From positions 1 to 64,000 of the forward strand of contig NZ_FCOC02000019.1 of assembly GCF_001544455.2 (NCBI RefSeq): a stretch of DNA of 64,000 nt, written 5' to 3'. The number at the start of each line of letters is the position of its first letter. The stretch's first letter is position 1. The translations under genes were made by a program, and so were the position numbers. The DNA is from Caballeronia sordidicola. GTDB lineage: Bacteria; Pseudomonadota; Gammaproteobacteria; Burkholderiales; Burkholderiaceae. Shown piece after piece: positions 52,289 through 62,268 of this stretch. Below the pieces are notes generated by a model. It was not told where the DNA came from, made no database searches, and was given only the letters and a program-made list of their open reading frames with translations.

Positions 52289-52793
52289 CCTCCAATCTGG
52301 GATGCTGCTCCACGCGAATTGACCATAGTACGGCCCTGCCGTCTCGTAGAAACGGATGCTAGCCATAGGCCAAACGCACGACGTTTTGAGGGGCACCAAG
52401 GACGGCGAGGCATCAAGATCGTGGTCGACTCCGCATGCAAACAAGATTGAGGTAAATCCACGACCGGATGCTCTACTACGAATGCCTTGGTTGGGCGCAC
52501 AAAGGTATCAATTGCGCACTCAAAGCATCGGTCCAAAAGGGACAAACGCGAGCGCGCATCGCGAGGAGAAGCCGCCTCTCCGTCTCGGCGTTCTCAAGGA
52601 AATCGCAAAAAACTGAATATTACTGAGCGGTAAACGAATTTTCTGAATGAAATTTGTACGGATATGGTCAGCCTGTAAGCACGAAGGGCGGCCCTAAGTG
52701 TTCACTACCGAAAGGATTGGCAGGTGCCAATACTGACACCGGTCTTGCTCTTTTCATCAGATAAACCGAAGTCTGCGGCTAAAGGGAGCTGAC
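52289..52793. other. Intergenic region (505 bp) upstream of the second porin
   Basis: No gene is supported. The last 150 bp are AT-richer and should hold the porin promoter. A palindrome at 52717-52730 is listed separately. Confidence 0.4.
52717..52730. promoter_or_regulatory. Inverted repeat upstream of the second porin
   Basis: TTGGCAGGTGCCAA has perfect 6-bp arms and a 2-bp spacer, 63 bp before the porin start. Its position fits an operator. The arms differ from the TCA-N6-TGA sites of the first cluster, suggesting a different regulator. Confidence 0.4.
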
Positions 52794-53978
52794 GTGAAAA
52801 TTCGAATCAACTGTTTGGTGATCTGTTTCGGAGCCTTGGCTGGCAACGCATACGCACAGAGTAGCGTAACGCTTTACGGAATCGTGGATGCAGGCTTTAC
52901 CTACAACACGAACAGTGGCGGGCACTCTCAGATCGCGCTGACTAGTGGCAATGGTGCTGGCAACCGGTGGGGGCTGAAGGGTACAGAAGACCTTGGGGGA
53001 GGCCTCGCTGCAGTCTTCGAACTCGAAAATGGCTTCTCAATCGTGAATGGCTCCATTGGCCAAGGCGGGACATTTTTCGGCAGGCACGCCTACGTCGGGC
53101 TTTCGAGTCGAGACTACGGCGTGTTGTTGCTCGGTAGACAGACCGCTTTAAGTAACGACTATGTAGGTCGCTTTGCCTCCGGTTCCTCATGGGCGGCGGC
53201 TGGCACAGGCTATGGGGCCCATGTCGGCGATATCGACAATTTGGTCGCTGTAAATCGGACGAACAACACCGTCAAATATCGTACACCGGATTGGCGAGGT
53301 CTGACCGCTGCTGGAGCCTATGCTCTCGGCGGAGTTGCTGGAGACTATACGAGAAACCAGATCTGGCAAGCAGCGCTGAACTACGCCAATGGTCCAGTCA
53401 ACCTCGCGGCGACTTACCTTGTGGCAAAAGACCCGAATTATTCGTTCTTTGGTAACACTGCAAAGGGCAGCGCAACTGCCACTAACCTCGGCAGCACGCC
53501 GGCATACGCAGGATTCGCAAACGCTGGAATCCAAAGCATTTTTGCTGCGGGCGGTCAATACAAACTGGGCGCGCTGATGATTGACGCAGTCTATAGCAAT
53601 GTCCAATTTTCCGACCTTGGCGCAACATCGGTGACGGGCTTGACTCCCAAAGAAACTGCATATCGAGGAAAGGCAACATTCAATACGGAGGAGTTGAATT
53701 TGATGTACTACCTCTCTCCGAGCTTTATGGTTGCTGCCGCATACAACTACACGAAGATGGTCGGTCCAGATGGGGAGCATGCACACTATTCGCAAGTAAA
53801 TGCAGGTGCGCGCTATTTCCTCTCCAAGTCGACAGGTCTATATCTGGTGGGAGTTTGGCAACGCGCAGGCGGCACAGACTCCACTGGTAAGCCGGCCGTA
53901 GCAACCATCTCGAGCGTAACGCCTTCGACCGGGCGATCCCAGCTTGTCGTGACAGCAGGTCTCACTAAACGCTTCTGA
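52794..53978 (+). CDS. Gram-negative outer-membrane porin, second copy
   Basis: The GTG start follows GGGAG and yields 394 residues with a signal peptide ending AYAQ and a mature start SSVTLYGIVDAGFTY. GNRWGLKGTEDLGGGLAAVFELENGFS and the terminal Phe (GLTKRF) match the porin at 39624 throughout, with many conservative changes. Codons are visibly more AT-rich than in that copy. It is followed after 11 bp by an MHS transporter, so the two form an uptake pair in one transcript. Confidence 0.92.
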   Translation: MKIRINCLVICFGALAGNAYAQSSVTLYGIVDAGFTYNTNSGGHSQIALTSGNGAGNRWGLKGTEDLGGGLAAVFELENGFSIVNGSIGQGGTFFGRHAYVGLSSRDYGVLLLGRQTALSNDYVGRFASGSSWAAAGTGYGAHVGDIDNLVAVNRTNNTVKYRTPDWRGLTAAGAYALGGVAGDYTRNQIWQAALNYANGPVNLAATYLVAKDPNYSFFGNTAKGSATATNLGSTPAYAGFANAGIQSIFAAGGQYKLGALMIDAVYSNVQFSDLGATSVTGLTPKETAYRGKATFNTEELNLMYYLSPSFMVAAAYNYTKMVGPDGEHAHYSQVNAGARYFLSKSTGLYLVGVWQRAGGTDSTGKPAVATISSVTPSTGRSQLVVTAGLTKRF

Positions 53979-53989
53979 TAGGGGGAAAC

Positions 53990-55297
53990 ATGTTTCAACC
54001 TGGCACGGCAGCATCGGGCAAACCAGAATCGACGTCTCTTAAACGAGTAGTGTTCGCGAGCTTCGCGGGGAGCACGATCGAATGGTATGACTTCACAGTT
54101 TTCAGCGCCTCTTCCGCACTGGTTTTCAATAGGCTCTTTTTTACCAGCTTCAGTCCAACGGTGGGCTTGCTCCTCGCCCTTCTCACCTATGCGATCGGTT
54201 ACCTGGCGCGGCCGTTGGGGGGGGTGATATTCGGGCATTTTGGAGATCGACTTGGACGCAAACCAGTGCTAATCATCACATTCATGATGATGGGCGGAGC
54301 GACCATCATCATGGGTTTGCTGCCGACCTTTGAGCAAGTTGGAGTGGCCGCACCAATCGTTCTCACCATCTTGCGTATCACGCAGGGTATTGCGTTAGGT
54401 GGTGAATATGGTGGAGCAGCATTACTGGTGAGTGAAACCTGTCCCGCTGACAAACGAGGTCTTTACTCCAGTTCGACATTGGTAGGTCTCGCCGCCGGCA
54501 CAATGCTCGGAACCATTGTGTTTGGTCTGTTCAGGACGATGCCGCAGGACGAGTTTTTCAGCTGGGGATGGCGAATGCCTTTCCTTCTCAGCATCGTTCT
54601 CGTAGTCATCGGTCTATGGATCCGGATGCGAATCGATGAAACACCGGAATTCCTGAAAGTAGAGAAAAGCCACAAAGTTTCGAAGCTACCGATTGCCGAA
54701 GTCCTTAAACATGATCTCAAGCGCGTGCTGCTCGTCTGTGCAGCCCGTTCCGGGGAGACCATGCAGTTCAATATCGTGGCTGTCTTTGGGCTTCGTTACG
54801 TTACGCACAACCTTGGAGTTCCGCCATCGGTTTATCTATCAGCGATGAGCCTCTCGTCATTCCTTTCGATCTTCATCATGCCGCTGAGTGGCGCGCTGTC
54901 TGATCGTATTGGAAGAAAGCCAGTCGGATTGCTTGCGGGGATTGCCTCACTCGTTTTCGGCGCCGCCTATCTACCTCTTGTGACAACAGGTAGTACCTTA
55001 CTCATAAGTCTTGCGGTCATTCTGATGCTCGCTATTTCTGCTGGGATCGGAAACGCTCTTCCAAGTGCCTACTTCCCGGAACTATTCAAACCGGAGGTTC
55101 GCTACACGGCGGTATCCCTCGGTTATCAGCTCGGGACAGTCGCTGGAGGACTGACGCCAGCTATTTCTACGTTGCTCTATTTGCACTTCGGCATTGACGC
55201 CATTGCTGCGTATCTGGCTGTCGCGGGGCTGCTGGTGATCATGGCTTTCTTCCTTCTCCCTGAGACGCTGCCACGCGGTTCGAGATCCGGGTTTTGA
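53990..55297 (+). CDS. MFS transporter, metabolite:H+ symporter family, second copy
   Basis: The 435-residue protein parallels the transporter at 46096 along its length: ASFAGSTIEWYDFTVFSASSALVFNRLFF, GHFGDRLGRKPVLIITFMMMG, GIALGGEYGGAALLVSE and RSGETMQFNIVAVF. It lacks the longer N-terminal lead of the first copy. It would import the same class of acid or amino acid derivative. Downstream lies the lyase gene after 76 bp. Confidence 0.92.
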   Translation: MFQPGTAASGKPESTSLKRVVFASFAGSTIEWYDFTVFSASSALVFNRLFFTSFSPTVGLLLALLTYAIGYLARPLGGVIFGHFGDRLGRKPVLIITFMMMGGATIIMGLLPTFEQVGVAAPIVLTILRITQGIALGGEYGGAALLVSETCPADKRGLYSSSTLVGLAAGTMLGTIVFGLFRTMPQDEFFSWGWRMPFLLSIVLVVIGLWIRMRIDETPEFLKVEKSHKVSKLPIAEVLKHDLKRVLLVCAARSGETMQFNIVAVFGLRYVTHNLGVPPSVYLSAMSLSSFLSIFIMPLSGALSDRIGRKPVGLLAGIASLVFGAAYLPLVTTGSTLLISLAVILMLAISAGIGNALPSAYFPELFKPEVRYTAVSLGYQLGTVAGGLTPAISTLLYLHFGIDAIAAYLAVAGLLVIMAFFLLPETLPRGSRSGF

Positions 55298-55373
55298 ATC
55301 TGGCGAGTCCTCCGCCTACACGTTTCGTTTTACCGTGAAATGCGTAAACTCTATTTTCTATGGTGCAATAAAA

Positions 55374-56885
55374 ATGTCCGAATCTAAGGTGAGTGCAAGG
55401 CTTACAGAGGGTCTTGCTGAAGAGGTCAAGAACTTGATTATCCAGCCTCGACTGCAGGGTTTCGCAAAGGTATTTATCGCGCTCTCCGATGTCAATAAAG
55501 CTCATCTAGTGATGCTGGCTGAGAGGGGATTGATAAATCGCCACCACGCTCATCAGATAGCATCCGCGGTGATGGAAATCGAAATTGAAGGCGCCAGCGC
55601 AATAGAATTAGACGCGGCCCGTGAAGACGCGTACTTCAACTACGAAGCGCATCTGATGGCGAAGATTGGTGATGACGTGGGCGGCCGTTTGCATACTGGA
55701 CGTAGTCGCAACGATGTGCTTGCGACACTTGACAGGATGAAGTGTCGACAGGCACTGCTTGAACTGATCGATGCCTTGCATGCCCTGCGAGATACAGCCT
55801 TACGTCAATCAGTGAAGCACATTCACTCGATCATTCCTGGCTACACTCATCTGCAACCGGCTCAGCCTATTAGCTACGGGTTTTACCTCGCAGGGGTAGC
55901 TCAGGCTCTGGAGCGCGATACAGCTCGGCTGAACGAAAACCTTAACGGGATGAATTCATGTCCTCTCGGTGCAGCTGCATTTGCCGGCACAATCTATGAG
56001 ATTGATCGGCAGCGGACGGCTGAACTACTGGGATTTGATGACTATGTTGAGAACGCGCTGGATGCCGTCGCATCGAGAGATTTCATGGTAGCCACATTGG
56101 CGGACCTCAGCATGCTCGCTATTTTCTGGAGCAGGGTAGCCCAAGATTATTTTGTCTGGTCGACTGCGGAGTTTGGGATCATCGAATTTCCGGACAGCGT
56201 GGCGACAACCTCGAGCATCATGCCGCAAAAAAAGAATCCAATTGTTCTCGAGTATCTGAAAGGTCGGGCGGGGAATATCATTGGAGGATTACTGAGCGCT
56301 ACGATTGCAATCAAGGGAACAAATTTCAGTCACGCAGGGGATGCAAATCGTGAAAGTTCTGCGTCGTTTTCAGATGCTGTAGATGAAGCGATCAGGTGCA
56401 TCAAGCTGCTTGAGTTAGTGCTGCGCACAGCATCGCCTATTGAAAAAGTTGCAATGCGGTTGGCGAGTAGGGACTTTTCAACGGTCACGGCATTAGCGGA
56501 TCTGATTGTTGTTGAGAGAAACTGGCCGTTTCGCTCAGCTCATCACGTTGTAGGCGCTGCAGTAAAAGACGCGCTCGAAAAAGGTCTTGGTGCAGACGCC
56601 ATCAGTGCGCACATGCTGGATATTGCTGCACAGGAACAAATGGGCGCAACGCTAGGATTTTCAGAAAAGCAGGTTGAGCAGTGTCTCGATCCTGTTGCGA
56701 ATGTCCACGCGCGCCGCTCGGCAGGGGGCCCGAGTCCAGACGATGTAGAGGTTCGAGTCGCCGCTGCGATTGAGAGGCTTGATGTCGAGAAGTCACGCCA
56801 TAAAATCAAAAAGGAGTGCCTGATCGAACGTCGTCACGAACTGAATGCCGAGGTTAAGAAACTTGCCGCCGTAGGCCCTTCCTGA
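55374..56885 (+). CDS. Argininosuccinate lyase-like enzyme of the fumarase/aspartase superfamily
   Basis: The 503-residue protein starts MSESKVSARLTEGLAEEV. It has the ArgH-type signatures GGRLHTGRSRNDVLATLDRMKCR and IIPGYTHLQPAQPISYGFYL (with the His in THLQ), plus the flexible loop TTSSIMPQKKNPIVLEY with the catalytic Ser. A C-terminal extension of about 40 charged residues (DVEKSRHKIKKECLIERRHE) makes it longer than usual ArgH (about 460). Placed with transporter, GGT and ALDH genes and no arginine genes, it probably eliminates fumarate or an amine from an N-substituted amino acid, as EDDS lyase of this family does. The exact substrate is unknown. Confidence 0.87.
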   Translation: MSESKVSARLTEGLAEEVKNLIIQPRLQGFAKVFIALSDVNKAHLVMLAERGLINRHHAHQIASAVMEIEIEGASAIELDAAREDAYFNYEAHLMAKIGDDVGGRLHTGRSRNDVLATLDRMKCRQALLELIDALHALRDTALRQSVKHIHSIIPGYTHLQPAQPISYGFYLAGVAQALERDTARLNENLNGMNSCPLGAAAFAGTIYEIDRQRTAELLGFDDYVENALDAVASRDFMVATLADLSMLAIFWSRVAQDYFVWSTAEFGIIEFPDSVATTSSIMPQKKNPIVLEYLKGRAGNIIGGLLSATIAIKGTNFSHAGDANRESSASFSDAVDEAIRCIKLLELVLRTASPIEKVAMRLASRDFSTVTALADLIVVERNWPFRSAHHVVGAAVKDALEKGLGADAISAHMLDIAAQEQMGATLGFSEKQVEQCLDPVANVHARRSAGGPSPDDVEVRVAAAIERLDVEKSRHKIKKECLIERRHELNAEVKKLAAVGPS

Positions 56886-57047
56886 TCATCTGTCGGGATA
56901 CGATGTCGACTTGGTGTGTCAAGAGCATCGAGCATCGCCAGTCTCATATGGACGCCCCGACCGTGCGTATCGCAGGGGTAGTGCCCTTCGCACGCCAGTT
57001 TACGGCTTCCTGGCCTGCGGCTAAAATTATCTTCCCATCCTCAAGTC

Positions 57048-58702
57048 ATGATCTTTTTCAACTGGTCCAATCCGTATTCGACGCCGCGCCTTCCCGTGTT
57101 TGCCCGTAACATTGTTTCCACTTCGCACCCGCTCGCTGCACAGGCCGGCCTTCGCATGCTGTGGAAGAGGGGTAACGCGATCGATGCCGCCATTGCCGCA
57201 GCCGCTGCGATCACGGTGGTCGAGCCCGTCTCGAACGGGTTGGGCAGCGACTGCTTCGCGCTTGTGTGGGACGGCAAGAAGCTACACGGTCTGAATTCGT
57301 CGGGCGTTGCGCCCGTTGCGTGGAATCTTGACTACTTCAAGCGCAAGTATGGCGAAAACAACGGCCTCGCCATTCAGCCCAAGCGTGCTTGGGATACCGT
57401 TGCGGTGCCAGGCGCGGTTGCCGGCTGGGAAGAGCTACACGCGAAATTCGGAAAGCTGCCGTTCGCAGATCTTATGGCGCCTGCCATCGAGATCGCAGAG
57501 CGCGGTCACGCGGTCGCTACCATAGTGCAGCGCAAATGGGCCGCGGCCGTCCCTGAGCTCAGGAACCAGCCGGGTTTCGCCGATACCTTCGTGCCGCACG
57601 GCCGCACGGCCGCGCGCCCGACGTGAGCGAGTTGATGCGTCTGCCGGGTCACGCAAAGACGTTGCGTCTGCTTGCCGAATACGGCCCGCGTGCTTACTAC
57701 GAAGGCGAGATCGCCGAGCGGATCGCGGCCTGTTCAAGGGAGTGCGGTGCTGCGATGACCGTCGACGATCTGCGCAAATTACGTCCGGACTGGGTCGAAC
57801 CCATCAGCAAGGATTATCGCGGCTACACCGTGCACGAGATTCCGCCGAATGGGCAGGGCATCGCCGCGCTCATCGCGCTCGGTTTGCTCAACCAGTTCGA
57901 TATGGCGTCGGTGCAGCGCGACGCCGTCGAGTCTCAGCATCTGCAGATCGAGGCAATGAAGCTGGCGTTCGCGGATACGTATCGTTACGTTTCAGACCCT
58001 CGGACGATGGAGGTGACTTCCGAGCAAATGCTCGACGACAGCTATCTGAAGGAGCGCGCGAAGCTGATGGACCCGACGGGCGCGACCAAGTTCGATTTCG
58101 GCATGCCACGGTCGGGCGGCACAATTTAAATGTCGGCGGCGGACGAGAACGGCATGATGATCAGCTTCATACAGTCGAACTACATGGGCTTCGGTTCGGG
58201 CGTTGTGGTGCCGGGGATGGGCATCGCGTTGCAGAACCGCGGCTGCGGTTTCTCAATGAATACGAAGTCGCCGAACGTGCTCAATGGGGGCAAGCGTCCC
58301 TTCCACACTATCATTCCGGCGTTTCTGACCCGGCAAGTCAACGGTCAGCGCGAAGCGGTAATGAGCTTTGGCGTGATGGGCGGCGACATGCAGCCACAGG
58401 GGCATCTGCAATCGGTGGTGCGAATGCTTGACTACGGCCAGCAGCTTCAGGTCGCGTGCGATGCGTCGCGCTGGAAGGTCAACCGCGATTTCTCCCTCGA
58501 TATCGAATCAACCTTCGATCCGGGGGTGTCGGATGCACTCGAAGGGCTTGGGCACGAGATCAAGAGTATCAACGATCCGTATATGGATTTCGGCTCGGGT
58601 CAGTATATTTGGAAGTTGGATCACGAGAACCCGGATCGCGGCTATGTGGCGGCAAGCGATTCACGCCGCGGTGGCCTGGCCGCTGGGTTCGAAGGCTTTT
58701 AA
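57048..58702 (+). pseudogene. Gamma-glutamyltransferase, broken into three frames
   Basis: The N-terminal part (MIFFNWSNPYSTPRLPVFARNIVSTSHPLAAQAGLRMLW) is a regular GGT large subunit. Two lesions are seen. An 8-bp tandem duplication of GCCGCACG (57593-57600 and 57601-57608) shifts the frame, ending the first piece at 57626. A TAA at 58127-58129 replaces the Tyr codon in GGTIYLSAADENG, just before the nucleophile-bearing small-subunit region. The last piece (NGMMISFIQSNYMGFGSGVVVP ... SRRGGLAAGFEGF) is otherwise intact. GC content is high, unlike its neighbours. Confidence 0.9.
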
Positions 58703-58781
58703 TTTCGAAATTTTCTGTGTTTCGCACGAGACGTCGCACTGAAAAGCCGAGATCTACACAATCAATTTGGGATATTTATAA

Positions 58782-60200
58782 ATGGATGCTGAGAGCTGTC
58801 ATACGAAAGGTATTTCAAATTGGATTGCTGTCACAAACCCCTTCACCGGAGCACAAATCGGAACTATTCCAGATGTGCCTGCGGAAGAAGTTCCGCGCCT
58901 CGTCGAAGACGCAAAAAGAGGAGCCTGCAGGAGTCGTCGAGTTCCCCGGCATATACGCGCGAGCATCCTCAACCGATGTGCGTCGTCCGTCGAGGATGCT
59001 AGTGAAGAGTTTGCGGATCTAATCTCGGCCGAGACTGGTAAAACGAGGATACAAGCAACGAAGGAAGTGGCTCGTTGCGTTAACACCCTGAAGCTGTGTG
59101 CCGATGAAGCTCGCCGCAATATCGGGGAGGTTCTTCCGTTTGATGCTTATTCAGGATCAGAAAATCGTCAAGGATGGTTCACACGCGAGCCACTCGGCAT
59201 CATTCTCGCCATTACACCGTTCAATGCACCGTTGAACCTGGTGGCCCACAAGTTGGGCCCTGCAATAGCAGGTGGAAACGCTGTTGTGTTCAAACCGTCA
59301 GAGCTGGCCCCTCTTTCCGGGCTTCGGCTGGTAAAGTGTTTTAAAGACGTTGGATTGGAAAATGACATCATCACGGTTGCTACCGGTGGAGTGGCGCTTT
59401 CTGAGGCGTTAGTTCGCAGGAAAGAAATACGAATGATCTCGTTTACAGGCGGATTTGAAACTGGTGAGAAAATTGCTCGGGCAGCTGGTTTGAAGCGCCT
59501 CGTAATGGAGTTGGGCGGTAATGCCGCTGTCATCGTCATGCCGGATTGCGATCTCAGCCGGGCAGTTGAATACTGCATATCTGGCGCTTTTTCTGGTGCC
59601 GGTCAGAATTGCATAAGTGCCCAGAGACTCCTGGTTCATGAAGATATCTACGGTAGGTTTAAGGAGGCTCTGGTTGCGCGTACGCAGGACCTGAAGGCAG
59701 GAGATCCCTCGCTACCGGAGACGGATATCGGACCTATGATCACTGAAGAAGCCGCCATACGCGCGGAGGCAGCTGTCCGCGACGCTGTGACCGCCGGCGC
59801 CACTCTGCTGTGCGGAAATGTTCGCAAGGGCGGGGTCTATACGCCAACTGTCCTTGAGAATATTGACACCGGCAGCGACATCTGGACCCGCGAGATTTTC
59901 GCGCCCGTCGTTCTCCTTCACCGTATCAAGTCACTTGATGAGGCTGTCGAATTGGCTAATCAGCCAGACTTCAGTTTGCAAGCTGGAATTTTTACGAGCG
60001 ATTTGGAAACCGCACTCGGCGCAGCAGCCGCCTTAGACGCTAGTGGCGTCATGATTAATGACTCGTCAGATTACCGCTTCGATGCAATGCCGTTTGGAGG
60101 CTTTAAGTACGGCAGCATGGGGCGCGAGGGGGTGCGCTTCGCTTTTGAAGAGATGACACAGCCGAAGGTGGTGTGCATCCGCAGGAACAGGCGGCTGTAG
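58782..60200 (+). CDS. NAD-dependent aldehyde dehydrogenase
   Basis: The 472-residue protein carries FTREPLGIILAITPFNAPLNLVAHKLGPA, general-base Glu in VMELGGNAAVIVMP, nucleophilic Cys in SGAGQNCISAQRLL, and MPFGGFKYGSMGREGVRFAFEEMTQPK. It resembles the lactaldehyde/phosphonoformaldehyde-type ALDH branch more than the GabD or PuuC enzymes upstream. Codons are AT-richer than in the first cluster. It converges on the GGT at 60278 across a strong terminator hairpin. Its start overlaps no other gene and the ribosome site is weak. Confidence 0.87.
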   Translation: MDAESCHTKGISNWIAVTNPFTGAQIGTIPDVPAEEVPRLVEDAKRGACRSRRVPRHIRASILNRCASSVEDASEEFADLISAETGKTRIQATKEVARCVNTLKLCADEARRNIGEVLPFDAYSGSENRQGWFTREPLGIILAITPFNAPLNLVAHKLGPAIAGGNAVVFKPSELAPLSGLRLVKCFKDVGLENDIITVATGGVALSEALVRRKEIRMISFTGGFETGEKIARAAGLKRLVMELGGNAAVIVMPDCDLSRAVEYCISGAFSGAGQNCISAQRLLVHEDIYGRFKEALVARTQDLKAGDPSLPETDIGPMITEEAAIRAEAAVRDAVTAGATLLCGNVRKGGVYTPTVLENIDTGSDIWTREIFAPVVLLHRIKSLDEAVELANQPDFSLQAGIFTSDLETALGAAAALDASGVMINDSSDYRFDAMPFGGFKYGSMGREGVRFAFEEMTQPKVVCIRRNRRL

Positions 60201-60248
60201 CGCCGGTCGTTCCGGGCAGATTACATACCTCCCCGAACATGCACAAGA

Positions 60249-60273
60249 CGATGACCCGCGATGCGGGTCATCG
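60249..60273. terminator. Bidirectional hairpin terminator
   Basis: CGATGACCCGC and GCGGGTCATCG form a perfect 11-bp stem around a GAT loop, located between the ends of the convergent ALDH and GGT genes. A clear U-tract is lacking on either side. Confidence 0.75.
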
Positions 60274-60277
60274 ATAA

Positions 60278-62014
60278 TTACCAGCCGATTGCGTAGGCGG
60301 TGCGTCGGGGATCTGCTCCAGCGACTCGTGGGCCATACTCTGTGTCGCAACATATTGCGCACAAAGCACCAGCCTGGGCAATGAAATCGGGCCATTTCTC
60401 AATCCGATGTCCTTTTGCCGCCAGTTCCACTAACGTAGCCTCAGGGATCCTTCCTTCCGCGCATAGCTTACCCGGTGTGTAGTTGTGCGGATGTTGCGAC
60501 GCTGGGAAGTTGAAGGTCGCCACACGGGGCTGTTCGATAGCCGACTGTGGGTCGAGACCGAAATCAACAAGATTGGTTACCAATTGGGTCATTGCCTGTG
60601 GTTGTACATCCAGCCCCGGCGTACCAAAAGTCATGGCCAGCTTCCCATCTTTGAGCATCAGCGCCGGGCTTGGCGTAAGACGTGGACGCTTGCGCGGAGC
60701 GAGCGACGACGGGTGATTCGGGTCAAGCCAGCTCTGAAAACCGCGAGGTGAAAGCACCACGCCAACGTCAGGAACGACGGGGGTATATCGCACACCATCG
60801 CTGGGCGTTGCAGAAAACCCGTTCCCTTCGGAATCGACTACGCATAGGTAACTTGTATCCGACCCGAGTGGCCCGGGTTGAGGAGCCGGCGCCGAATATT
60901 TTGTGGGAGATTCGCGCCCTTCGTAAAGCCAGGGGTTCCCGGGCTCAGGCATATCGTTCCACGCAGAGTCGGGGCGTATCCGCTCAAACCATTGGCGGGC
61001 ATATTGCTTGTTGAGCAGTCCCTTGATGGGAACGTCAACAAACTCGGGATCGCCATAGTAAGCGTGTCTGTCGGCAAAGGATCCTTTTAGGGATTCGATG
61101 ATTGCGTGCAAGGCCCGCGGAGAGTTATGTCCATACGATGCTAGATCGAAATGCTCAAGAATGTTCAGCGTTTGAGCCAGTACCGGACCTTGGCACCATG
61201 GACCACAGGTAAATACCTCGTATCCTCGATATGTGCTACTGACTGCTGGCTCAATGCCGACCGAAAAACTGGCAAGATCGTCGTAGTCTAGGAAACCTCC
61301 CTGTTCCTTCGAGAAACGAGCCATTTTCTCCGCGATATCTCCTTTATAAAAGACATCGCGTGCCTCCATGATAGCTTCGGCTCGCCCCTTTCCAACTGCC
61401 GATCGCTCGGTATCCACAAGTACTTTTAATGTTTTCGCCAGCATTGGCTGACGCACAATATCGCCTGGCTGAAGCGGCGTTCCATCGGGACGAAGATAGT
61501 CTGAAGATGACGGCCAAAGTCGCAGGTTGTCATGAATCCCCGTCAGCATGTGTGTCATGAGGCGGCTCGCGGGGAACCCGTCGACGGCAAGTTCCAATGC
61601 AGGCTGGAGAACTTCAGCGAGCGGCAGTGTTCCGAATCGTGCGAGCGCGGTTAACCACGCGTCACACGCGGACGGAGTGATCGCGTTTTTGACGCCCAAC
61701 GGAATTTCACCATTCAGTTCGTCCCTGAAGTGTTCAAGGGTGGCAGTTTGAGGCCAGCGTCCGAGACCAGAGATCGTAAGAACTTGCTTTGATTTCGCCA
61801 AGTAAATGATGATTGGTGCGACTCCCCCGAGATTGGTGAGGTCTGGTTGCACAATATTGATACAGACACCTGCGGCAACTCCTGCGTCAACCGCATTTCC
61901 GCCTTTGCGCAGAATGCGCATACCGGCTTCGGCGGCGAGGTAATGACCGGCCGAAACAGAACATTTCACCGACGCTATCATTGGACGATAGGTTGGAGTA
62001 ACGAAAGTTGCCAT
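60278..62014 (-). CDS. Gamma-glutamyltransferase-family Ntn hydrolase, second cytosolic-type copy
   Basis: The 578-residue protein starts MATFVTPTYRPMIAS with GGAG six bases before the ATG; a frame from 62041 is leader. It equals the GGT at 44321 in length and layout: GMRILRKGGNAVDAGVAAGVCIN, then GPLGSDTSYLCVVDSEGNGF with nucleophile Thr (TSYLCVVD), then PQAMTQLVTNLVDFG. No signal peptide is present. It diverges from the LysR gene at 62269, whose protein probably controls it. Confidence 0.9.
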   Translation of the reverse strand: MATFVTPTYRPMIASVKCSVSAGHYLAAEAGMRILRKGGNAVDAGVAAGVCINIVQPDLTNLGGVAPIIIYLAKSKQVLTISGLGRWPQTATLEHFRDELNGEIPLGVKNAITPSACDAWLTALARFGTLPLAEVLQPALELAVDGFPASRLMTHMLTGIHDNLRLWPSSSDYLRPDGTPLQPGDIVRQPMLAKTLKVLVDTERSAVGKGRAEAIMEARDVFYKGDIAEKMARFSKEQGGFLDYDDLASFSVGIEPAVSSTYRGYEVFTCGPWCQGPVLAQTLNILEHFDLASYGHNSPRALHAIIESLKGSFADRHAYYGDPEFVDVPIKGLLNKQYARQWFERIRPDSAWNDMPEPGNPWLYEGRESPTKYSAPAPQPGPLGSDTSYLCVVDSEGNGFSATPSDGVRYTPVVPDVGVVLSPRGFQSWLDPNHPSSLAPRKRPRLTPSPALMLKDGKLAMTFGTPGLDVQPQAMTQLVTNLVDFGLDPQSAIEQPRVATFNFPASQHPHNYTPGKLCAEGRIPEATLVELAAKGHRIEKWPDFIAQAGALCAICCDTEYGPRVAGADPRRTAYAIGW

Positions 62015-62105
62015 GTTGATCTCCAGGTTAGGCCCACGCAAACCGCGAGCATCAGTCTGACTGATATCCGAGTGCTATGTTAAGCGACGAAGATTTCCGA
62101 ATCCT

Positions 62106-62131
62106 ATTCAGATTTGAATCAAACATATTCA
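62106..62131. promoter_or_regulatory. Alternating ATTCA/TGAAT half-sites between GGT and LysR genes
   Basis: The region holds ATTCA, GATT, TGAAT, CAAACAT, ATTCA in order, giving two overlapping inverted repeats (62106-62119 and 62115-62131). It lies 92 bp before the GGT start and 138 bp before the LysR start, in an AT-rich spacer. This fits a LysR recall/activation site. Confidence 0.45.
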
Positions 62132-62268
62132 TAATTTTTATTTTCACTAGGTTTATCCCATATTTTTTTGACACTGTAAGCTTCTGAGGGCCGCCGCCGA
62201 GATACGCATGGTGTGGGCATCCTACATACGGTGCTGGTGCTACGAATCGATGTCGGGAGGCAAAGGGA

